The notes beneath the pieces are model-generated. The model saw nothing but the letters and a program-made list of their open reading frames with translations. It searched no databases and had not been told where the DNA came from. A program made the translations under genes and the position numbers. Positions 51,211-57,185 of a stretch of DNA of 57,185 nt are shown here, one piece after another (positions within the stretch are counted from its first letter, which is position 1; every line of letters starts with the position of its first letter). The stretch comes from an uncultured Spirochaetota bacterium (lineage in GTDB: Bacteria; Spirochaetota; Spirochaetia; Treponematales; Treponemataceae). Where the stretch lies: contig CALXMF010000013.1 in the NCBI GenBank assembly GCA_944389415.1, forward strand, positions 1-57,185. The letters are read 5' to 3'.

Positions 51211-52623
51211 ATGAAAATTAAGACACAATTTTTGATTCTTGTTGCCGGTATAGTATTAATCCCGACTCTGATTTTTGGGACAATGCTGCTGCTTGCTTAT
51301 TATCGTTCTCCAGACCGTGTTTTTACACCAGGAGTAAAAGATATTGTTTTAAATATTGATGTTCCTGTAGATTCAAAGCAGCTGCATCATATTGAGCGGT
51401 TTATACAAAATCTGCCGCCAAATGTTCAATGCGCAGTTCTTGATGAGAATGGAAAGGTTGTGTTTTCAGGAATGCCGGAGATAAAATCTGGCGATATACT
51501 GAAAGACGGTGATGTTATGAATCTCGTACGAAATTCAAATAAGCATTATCTTTATCAAATAGATTTAAATTTTGGTGCTGATAATAAATCGAAAGAAACA
51601 TTGTCTGAAGAAAGTAAAAAGCGGGCGCTTGTGCTGCTTACCCGTGTTGCCCGAGATGTGGCTAAACGTCCTAATCTGTTTCTGGATATATTTTTCGCTA
51701 TGCTGTCAGTATTTGCGGTAGTATTGATTTTTACAGCTGTTTTGCTGATATGGATTGCGCGGTCTGTAACTCAATCAGTTACGTTATTAGAAGATGCAAC
51801 AAGAAGACTTGCTGCCGGTGATTTGGATACAGAAATTGTGGTTACTGGCAGTAATGAGATAACATCTCTTTCTGATTCGCTTAACCGTATGCGTGTCGCG
51901 TTAAAGGATCAAATGCTGCGCCGTTCACGCTTTATTATGGGACTCAGCCATGATTTGCGTACGCCAATTGCTCTTATTAAAGGATATAGTGAAGCGATAA
52001 AAGATGGAATGGCCGATGATCCTGTTATGCTTGAAAAATCTCTGAACATTATTGGCACCAAGATTGACCAGCTTGAGAACTTGATTAATAGCTTGATAGA
52101 TAGTGTACGGCTTGAATCAAGTGAATGGAAAGGAAAACTGGCACCCTGTGCTTTATCTTCATTTTTAACTGCATATGCGGAACGTACTGTTGCCGATGGT
52201 AATTTACTGCATAAAAAGATAGATACAGTCATTTCCATTCCGGAAACGGTGACTTTGCAGGTTGATGAAGAAATGCTCAGTCGTCTTTTAGATAATATAG
52301 TAGGGAATGCATTTCGATATACCAATGATGATGGCTATATCAAATTTTCAGCAATCTATTCTGCTGATTCACATCTTAAAGAACCGTATTCCGGCAATGT
52401 ATATATAACAATTTCTGATAACGGGTGCGGTATCGAAGAAAAGGATATTCCCTATATCTTTGATTCTTTTTACAGAGGAACCAATTCCCGCCGTGAAGAA
52501 GGGTACGGTTTTGGACTGTCTGCAGTAAAACATATTGCTGATTCGTATGGGTGGAAGGTGCAAGTAAACTCCACTGTGGGCGTTGGTTCTCTATTTACCA
52601 TAACTATACCCGTGCAGTTATAA
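51211..52623 (+). CDS. Membrane sensor histidine kinase
   Basis: The 470-residue kinase has two membrane segments (about 5-32 and 158-185) enclosing a ~125-residue periplasmic sensor domain without recognised family. HAMP (VTQSVTLLEDATRRLAAGDL), HisKA (FIMGLSHDLRTPIALIKGYSE, phospho-His in SHDLRTP) and HATPase boxes (LLDNIVGNAFRYTNDDGY, ISDNGCGIEEKDIPYIFDSF, GYGFGLSAVKHIADSYG) follow. It phosphorylates the adjacent OmpR-type regulator. The signal is unknown; neighbouring efflux genes make envelope or toxic-compound stress plausible. Confidence 0.94.
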   Translation: MKIKTQFLILVAGIVLIPTLIFGTMLLLAYYRSPDRVFTPGVKDIVLNIDVPVDSKQLHHIERFIQNLPPNVQCAVLDENGKVVFSGMPEIKSGDILKDGDVMNLVRNSNKHYLYQIDLNFGADNKSKETLSEESKKRALVLLTRVARDVAKRPNLFLDIFFAMLSVFAVVLIFTAVLLIWIARSVTQSVTLLEDATRRLAAGDLDTEIVVTGSNEITSLSDSLNRMRVALKDQMLRRSRFIMGLSHDLRTPIALIKGYSEAIKDGMADDPVMLEKSLNIIGTKIDQLENLINSLIDSVRLESSEWKGKLAPCALSSFLTAYAERTVADGNLLHKKIDTVISIPETVTLQVDEEMLSRLLDNIVGNAFRYTNDDGYIKFSAIYSADSHLKEPYSGNVYITISDNGCGIEEKDIPYIFDSFYRGTNSRREEGYGFGLSAVKHIADSYGWKVQVNSTVGVGSLFTITIPVQL

Positions 52624-52643
52624 TAAATAGAGTTATTTTTGTA

Positions 52644-53474
52644 TTAAAGATACTGTTTCTTTTTTTCATTTTCAACGCCGGCAAGCAGCTCAATATAAGG
52701 TTTTATTGGGCTGCAGTTTATTTTCTGTATCAGAACTTCTTCTATCTGAAAAAAGCCGACATCGCTTGTCATTGTTACTTCGATACTAATCGGTTTTATG
52801 TTTCCGCTGCGGATATGTATTTCTTTTATAGAATTTGCTGAATATTTGTGAATATCACCAACTTTTGGTTCCGTATTAAGGCATATTGGAATACGTGCCC
52901 GTCCTTTTGTCATATCACATCCATCAGCGACCAGTATAATTCCTGCTTCTACTGAATGAATGCGGCGGCTGCCCATATGTCCGGCAATACCTTCCACTGC
53001 AAGAGAACGGATAGTGATTCTTCTAATTAAATTCTCTGGTCCAGGCAATGCTTCTGTAAGGATTCTGTTTATAACAGGCAGCGCAAGTGATATGCTGAAT
53101 AATTCATGATCCTGTCTGCCTATAGTCATTCCAAGATCATGCATAAAACCGGCAAGAATAACTGCTGTCATACTGTCTTCAAAAGTTCCTGCTTCTTCTG
53201 TTTCCAGACTTGTTTGAATACCTGCTTTTCGTAGCAGGGTAAGCATTTGTATAGCATTTTTCGCGACAGTACGCATATGAACAGGTCCATGATCATTGTA
53301 TCCGAGACGCTTTATGGATACGGAATTTGCATAATTTTGCATGGCTTCAAGTTCTGTATCTGTAAGCAGCATACGTGCCGTTATAAGCGGCAGATAATTT
53401 TCCTGCCCGTCAGCAAGGATTTCTAGCCGGTCAAGTATTTTTTTATCAAGGGTTAATTCTTTTGGTGATTTCAT
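52644..53474 (-). CDS. HD-domain phosphohydrolase
   Basis: The 276-residue protein carries an HD metal site: His66 (DHGPVHMRTVAKNA), His112-Asp113 (FMHDLGMTIGRQDHE, with His123) and a late Asp in VADGCDMTKGRARIP. HD enzymes hydrolyse phosphate esters of nucleotides; the exact substrate cannot be told. No GYP motif of c-di-GMP phosphodiesterases was seen. The C-terminal ~75 residues (VGDIHKYSANSIKEIHI...) form a separate beta-rich part. It converges with the sensor kinase gene; AAGGT precedes ATG 53474. Confidence 0.85.
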   Translation of the reverse strand: MKSPKELTLDKKILDRLEILADGQENYLPLITARMLLTDTELEAMQNYANSVSIKRLGYNDHGPVHMRTVAKNAIQMLTLLRKAGIQTSLETEEAGTFEDSMTAVILAGFMHDLGMTIGRQDHELFSISLALPVINRILTEALPGPENLIRRITIRSLAVEGIAGHMGSRRIHSVEAGIILVADGCDMTKGRARIPICLNTEPKVGDIHKYSANSIKEIHIRSGNIKPISIEVTMTSDVGFFQIEEVLIQKINCSPIKPYIELLAGVENEKKKQYL

Positions 53475-53591
53475 CTTTAACTACCTTCTATACCTAATGT
53501 TATTTGTATATACAGTTTTTATAAAAAGAAAGTTACACTGGTATTAGAAGCTAGTTAAAATATTTTTGTGATGTAACAATCTATATGAGTA

Positions 53592-54338
53592 TTATATACT
53601 GTCGTTCACCAGTTGTCTGACAAATTCCGTACGTGGATGGAGTCTGATTATATCAGGAGCTGCGTCCTGTATAATTTTTCCCTGATCCATAACCAGTACG
53701 CGTGTTGCCAGTTTCAGCGCTTCTCTTATATCATGAGTAATGAAAAGTACAGTGAGATTTTGCCTGCGCCATATCTGCATTAATTCCTGTTGGAGATGCC
53801 GCCGGGTTATTTCATCTACTGCGCTGAATGGTTCATCCATCAGCATCAGCCGTGGACGTGAAGCGAGTGCCCGTGCGATACCGACACGCTGCATTTCGCC
53901 TCCTGATAATTCAGATGGGTAACGTACTGCACACGCACTGTTAAGTCCAACTGTTTGCAGAAGTTCCGCGGCAAGTTCTGCATCATGCTGTCGATGCGGG
54001 CGCCGCTGGAGATGCGGGACATATGTGATATTCTGCGCGACAGTCATATGAGGAAATAAACCTATTGTTTGAATAACGTATCCTATTGAACGGCGCAGCG
54101 CTATTAAATTTGTTTTTTTTGTATCTTGTCCGGCTATTGTAACTGTACCGTTATCAGGAAGCAGAAGTCCGTTGCACAGTTTTAAAAGAGTTGTTTTTCC
54201 GCAGCCTGATGTTCCAATTAATGTGACAAATTCACCGTTTTTGATTGAAAAACTTGTTTCAGACAGTACTGTGATGCCGTTATATTGCTTTTCAACTTTA
54301 TCAAATACTATCAGCGGAAGGGTGGTATTTTCTTCCAT
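53592..54338 (-). CDS. opuCA: Osmoprotectant (glycine betaine/choline type) ABC transporter ATP-binding protein
   Basis: The 248-residue ABC ATPase has Walker A GTSGCGKT (42-49), the LSGGEMQRVGIARAL signature, Walker B RLMLMDEPFSAVD and the switch His (FITHDIREALKLATRVLVM). The C-terminus is short and lacks the CBS pair of OpuAA/OpuCA of many Firmicutes. It energises uptake with the permease and binding protein encoded just upstream on the - strand. The osmoprotectant assignment comes from those neighbours. Confidence 0.88.
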   Translation of the reverse strand: MEENTTLPLIVFDKVEKQYNGITVLSETSFSIKNGEFVTLIGTSGCGKTTLLKLCNGLLLPDNGTVTIAGQDTKKTNLIALRRSIGYVIQTIGLFPHMTVAQNITYVPHLQRRPHRQHDAELAAELLQTVGLNSACAVRYPSELSGGEMQRVGIARALASRPRLMLMDEPFSAVDEITRRHLQQELMQIWRRQNLTVLFITHDIREALKLATRVLVMDQGKIIQDAAPDIIRLHPRTEFVRQLVNDSI

Positions 54339-54342
54339 GTAG

Positions 54343-55245
54343 TTATTGTATCAGGCCTTTTGCGGTAAGAAAACTGCGCGCGACACTAATTTCATCTTTG
54401 CCGTTGATTTCAACTTCTGCATTCATATAAATCATATCTTCAGTGGATATCAGACCGTCCATTTTTTCCAATGTCTGGCGCAGTTCAGGATATTTTTGCA
54501 GCGTATCAGTTCTGACGACCGTGCCGCAATAGTAATTGGTAACAAAATGCTTATCATCTTCAAGCGTGGTAACTGGCGCTTGCGCAAGTCTCGCATCTGT
54601 AGTAAATGCATTTATGGCGTCTACGCTGCCGTTCTCAATAGCGGTATATTTGAGTCCCATATCAAGATCAACTGCTTTTTTGAATTGCAGTCCATATGTT
54701 TCACATAATGGAGTAAAACCATCTGCTTTTTCATAATAATCGGGATTTGCACCGAAAATCATCTGCGGCGCAACAGCCGCCAACTGTGAAAGTGTCGTGA
54801 TTCCGTACGGCTGGACAATTTCGTTTCGAACAGCAATGGTGAATTTATTTTCAAATCCGTACAGTCCTATCCATTCAAGGCCCAATACTGCGTATGCCTG
54901 CTGAAGTTCCTCCCACATTGTGCCATACATTTGTCCGTCAGCAGGAATATCTGACCGTTTAACAACAAATGCCCATGCGGTGCCAGTATATTCTGGGTAC
55001 AGATCAAAATCTCCTTTAAGCAGAGCAGGGTGGATATTTGTTGTTCCACCTCCGATACCCTTGGTGATTTCAACAGTAAGATCGGTATCATATTCAATAA
55101 GCTGTTTCAATATTTCGGTAAGAATATATTGTTCAGTCATTGGTTTTGACGCTATTTTGATGTTGTTTGTTTCTTTTGCGCCGCCGGCAAATACATACAT
55201 TGCACTGACAAATAGCAGAACGACGTACAGTATATTTTTTTTCAC
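54343..55245 (-). CDS. opuCC: Osmoprotectant ABC transporter substrate-binding protein
   Basis: The ~300-residue OpuC/ProX-type binding protein has a signal peptide (KKNILYVVLLFVSAMYVFAGG) without a lipobox cysteine, KIASKPMTEQYILTEILKQL, KGIGGGTTNIHPALLKGDFD, the YPEYTGTAW aromatic-box segment and the VDAINAFTTDARLA region. It binds glycine betaine, choline or a related compound. The frame is open to ATG 55260, but GGAGG at 55254-55258 fits a GTG start at 55245, which also gives a clean signal peptide and a 4-bp overlap (GTGA) with the permease gene. Confidence 0.9.
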   Translation of the reverse strand: MKKNILYVVLLFVSAMYVFAGGAKETNNIKIASKPMTEQYILTEILKQLIEYDTDLTVEITKGIGGGTTNIHPALLKGDFDLYPEYTGTAWAFVVKRSDIPADGQMYGTMWEELQQAYAVLGLEWIGLYGFENKFTIAVRNEIVQPYGITTLSQLAAVAPQMIFGANPDYYEKADGFTPLCETYGLQFKKAVDLDMGLKYTAIENGSVDAINAFTTDARLAQAPVTTLEDDKHFVTNYYCGTVVRTDTLQKYPELRQTLEKMDGLISTEDMIYMNAEVEINGKDEISVARSFLTAKGLIQ

Positions 55246-55889
55246 TTTATAAGCCTCCATTTGTGCGTGAGATAGTTTTCAATGAGACCAAACAGACAGT
55301 CAGCGGTAATCGCTGTAATCGCGATCAACAGACTTCCGGCGACGGTAAATGCAGCATTGTTTGTTGTTATGCCCCGGTATACGGCTGCACCCAAGCCGCC
55401 TGCACCAATAAAAGCGGAAACACCTGAGAGGGAAATCGTCATTACAGTCATGTTTCTGAGCCCGGTTATTATTGCGGGAGATGCAAGCGGCAGTTTGATA
55501 CGCAATAAAATTTGCAGATCCGTACTTCCCATGCCGCGTGCTGCTTCGATAACTGCTTTGTTTACAGTTGTCAGTCCGGTACAGGTATTTCGAAGTACGG
55601 GCATAATACCGTATATAATAAGCGCAATAATAGCGGTGGTAGCGCCGATACCGGAAAATGGAATCAGGAAACCAAGCAGCGATATTGAAGGGATAGTATA
55701 AATTGCGTTTGCCACGGCGATAACTGGCTGCTGCGCTTTAGTACCGCTGATACATATACCGGCGGTTAGGCCAATCACAGCGGCAATAACGGCCGCTGTG
55801 ATTGAAAGCTGCAGATGCTGTATAAATAATTCCAAAAAATATGCAGAACGGGTACTATACAGTTCAAATATCGTATGAAAGAAATCCAT
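55242..55889 (-). CDS. opuCB: Osmoprotectant ABC transporter permease
   Basis: The 215-residue permease has six membrane segments and the binding-protein-dependent transport loop (VIEAARGMGSTDLQILLRIKLPLASPAII with the EAA region), plus AIYTIPSISLLGFLIP and SAFIGAGGLGAAVYRGI. It matches OpuCB/OpuBB/ProW-type permeases in length and motifs. It lies 15 bp after the Wzz-like gene and overlaps the binding-protein gene by 4 bp. Only one permease gene is present, so the transporter is presumably a homodimer. Confidence 0.92.
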   Translation of the reverse strand: MDFFHTIFELYSTRSAYFLELFIQHLQLSITAAVIAAVIGLTAGICISGTKAQQPVIAVANAIYTIPSISLLGFLIPFSGIGATTAIIALIIYGIMPVLRNTCTGLTTVNKAVIEAARGMGSTDLQILLRIKLPLASPAIITGLRNMTVMTISLSGVSAFIGAGGLGAAVYRGITTNNAAFTVAGSLLIAITAITADCLFGLIENYLTHKWRLIK

Positions 55890-55904
55890 AATAGTTTAAT
55901 TACT

Positions 55905-56960
55905 TTACTTATGTTTCTTTGTCTGAAGTTTCGCCATCGCTTCAGGGTCCTGTTTGATATTATCAATTGCGTTCAGCAGGAAAGCGAGAAATACAGAAAA
56001 GAATCCTGCTGCAAATGTGACAATTATACACAGCATTCCGCGGCTGGGGCCTGATTTCTGATCAGGAATTTCTGCGCGCTCAAGTATTTGAAATACCGGT
56101 GTTTCGCTTGCCATCTGGATTTTCACCAGTTCATACTGTGCTTTTAGCTGCTTATATATCTGTTCCTGAGCCTCAAGCTCAAGCTGCAGTTTTGAAAGCT
56201 CCAGCATAATCGACGGTACAGAAGTTGGATTACGGCTTGATACTGAATGCTCCAGATTGGTAGTCTGTTTTTGTAAGTCTACGATAGCGTCATAGGTGTT
56301 TTGAATATTGATTTCGAGATTATCTTTTTCGCGTTTTGTTTTATCAAGCCCCATGTTCAGGAACCGCTGTTCCATATAGTCTGTCGCAAAATTAACAACT
56401 TCTTGTGCAAACGCGGGGTCTGTATCAGTGAATGAGAGACTGAGAACGCCTGTTTCTTCATCAAATTCTGCTTTAAGAACTTCTTTTAATTGTTTGCGGC
56501 TGTTTGCCCGAACTTCTTTTTCTATTTCCCATCTGGTGATTAAATCAAATTTATCGACAATAGTATCAAGAAAGGTATTGGTTGTAGAAAGAAAAACCGC
56601 AAGCGCGCTGTATGTGGAACCGCCTGGTACTGAAACTCCTGCAAGACTTGCGAGAGAACCAAGACCGCTTGAACTGAGCATACTGCTTAAAGACCCGCCG
56701 GATGAAGATGAATCGTTGATAAGCATCAGCGCTTTCGGTGTATACGTATTAGGCAGCGGAGATTTTTCTGCTGGCAAAACAAGCGATATTATAGAGAAAA
56801 CAACTACCGCAATCATGGCAAGTACTGTTATGGTAATGATAAGCCATTTTCTGTGCCATAATACGGCAAATAAATCAATAAGGCTGATTTCATCATCGTC
56901 TGTGCTGCCTGTGCTCTGTGAAGCGGATATTTGCTGATTAAACTCATTATCTGTACTCAT
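55905..56960 (-). CDS. Wzz-type polysaccharide chain-length determinant protein
   Basis: The 351-residue protein has the Wzz/PCP plan: a short acidic N-terminus with DEISLIDLFAVLWHRKWLI leading into TM1 (IITITVLAMIAVVVFSII), a large periplasmic region with a Gly/Ser-rich loop (about 83-113) and a coiled coil (about 200-285), and TM2 (GMLCIIVTFAAGFFSVFLAF) preceded by ERAEIPDQKSGPSRG, the Pro-rich motif of the family. It sets chain length of a surface polysaccharide. There is no tyrosine-kinase domain. A promoter lies just before the ATG. Confidence 0.9.
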   Translation of the reverse strand: MSTDNEFNQQISASQSTGSTDDDEISLIDLFAVLWHRKWLIITITVLAMIAVVVFSIISLVLPAEKSPLPNTYTPKALMLINDSSSSGGSLSSMLSSSGLGSLASLAGVSVPGGSTYSALAVFLSTTNTFLDTIVDKFDLITRWEIEKEVRANSRKQLKEVLKAEFDEETGVLSLSFTDTDPAFAQEVVNFATDYMEQRFLNMGLDKTKREKDNLEINIQNTYDAIVDLQKQTTNLEHSVSSRNPTSVPSIMLELSKLQLELEAQEQIYKQLKAQYELVKIQMASETPVFQILERAEIPDQKSGPSRGMLCIIVTFAAGFFSVFLAFLLNAIDNIKQDPEAMAKLQTKKHK

Positions 56961-56968
56961 AGGTAAGA

Positions 56969-56998
56969 ATTATATCATAACTACAGAATAGCTGTAAA
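56969..56998 (-). promoter_or_regulatory. Sigma-70 promoter for the wzz-opu operon, leaderless
   Basis: On the - strand TTTACA (56998-56993), an 18-base spacer, TATAAT (56974-56969). The start point would fall at about 56962, two bases before the ATG at 56960, and no Shine-Dalgarno precedes that ATG. The rest of the window to 57185 is AT-rich and shows no gene. Confidence 0.6.
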
Positions 56999-57185
56999 TA
57001 TTGAGAAAACTGTCTGCCGTTCCCTGTTTTTAAATTATTTTTATAAAAAAGATAATCTTATTTTGATCTGTTTTTAATTTAAATTCAAACAAAAAATAGT
57101 GTATTTTTAGATAGTGTACAATAAAGTTCGCAATTTGGGGTAGAAAAAAGCCATTGAAAATTCCAAAATGTTAGTTACCACAACA

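Noticed and set aside
1-57185. CRISPR array, insertion sequence, prophage or toxin-antitoxin pair
   Set aside because: No regularly spaced repeats, transposase, integrase or toxin-like gene was recognised; repeats seen are tRNA copies or short operator repeats.

Overview
The window looks like part of the chromosome of a host-associated spirochete, most likely a Treponema. The evidence is: (i) a 16-gene flagellar cluster in the treponemal order fliK(tap1)-flgD-flgE-flbD-motA-motB-fliL-fliM-fliY-fliO-fliP-fliQ-fliR-flhB-flhA-flhF, followed by flhG, an flgV-like gene and fliA; (ii) two core flagellins of FlaB type beginning MVINHNMS; (iii) a hook protein with a single cysteine at residue 178 and a lysine at 165, the pair that cross-links spirochete hooks; (iv) the block murG-cvpA-holB-atoS-atoC and the block flaB-flaG-fliD-PilZ-tsaE-tsaB, both of which I recall as syntenic with Treponema pallidum. 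Base composition is AT-rich throughout and no mobile element or CRISPR array was seen. The species cannot be fixed from sequence reading alone.

Layout. 1-51 is the 3' end of a 5S rRNA. 106-1714 is a Wza-like SLBB polysaccharide-export gene split by a frameshift. 1738-22970 is the flagellar/motility supercluster on the + strand. It carries a sigma-28-type promoter before flbB (1738-1764), a hairpin that hides the fliK ribosome-binding site, a strong terminator after flgE, a second sigma-28-type promoter before flbD, and an internal sigma-70-type promoter before flgV-fliA. 23368-23533 holds two identical tRNA-Phe genes with their own promoter and terminator. 23622-30374 is a tightly overlapping + strand operon: ankyrin protein, murG, cvpA, DNA polymerase III delta', an NtrB-like kinase with its sigma-54 activator, and a J-domain protein. 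30421-38247 (- strand) holds flaB, flaB, flaG-like, fliD, an unknown protein, a PilZ protein, a small unknown, tsaE and tsaB. 38464-44100 (-) and 44378-50263 (+) are two divergent tripartite RND efflux operons. The second ends in a coiled-coil/PII-like gene and is followed by an OmpR-type response regulator and sensor kinase (50467-52623). 52644-53474 is an HD phosphohydrolase. 53592-56960 (-) is a Wzz-like chain-length protein followed by an osmoprotectant (OpuC/ProU-type) ABC transporter.

How it works together. The + strand cluster builds the periplasmic-flagellum hook, collar, stator, C-ring, export gate and regulators. Sigma-28 (fliA) is encoded near its end, and sigma-28-type promoters sit before flbB, before flbD and before both flaB genes, so the cluster has a built-in positive loop. 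The PilZ protein is a likely c-di-GMP input next to the filament genes. The two RND operons share a 277-bp intergenic region rich in TAACAA/TTGTTA half-sites, and the same motif forms a palindrome before the nearby response regulator. This suggests one efflux regulon.

Most noteworthy: the coiled-coil/four-cysteine/PII-like protein at the end of an RND operon; the TAACAA motif shared by the efflux and two-component promoters; the composite terminator/sigma-28 promoter between the two flagellin genes; the hairpin covering the fliK Shine-Dalgarno; and two predicted leaderless transcripts. All functional statements are from reading the sequence; no database search was run.
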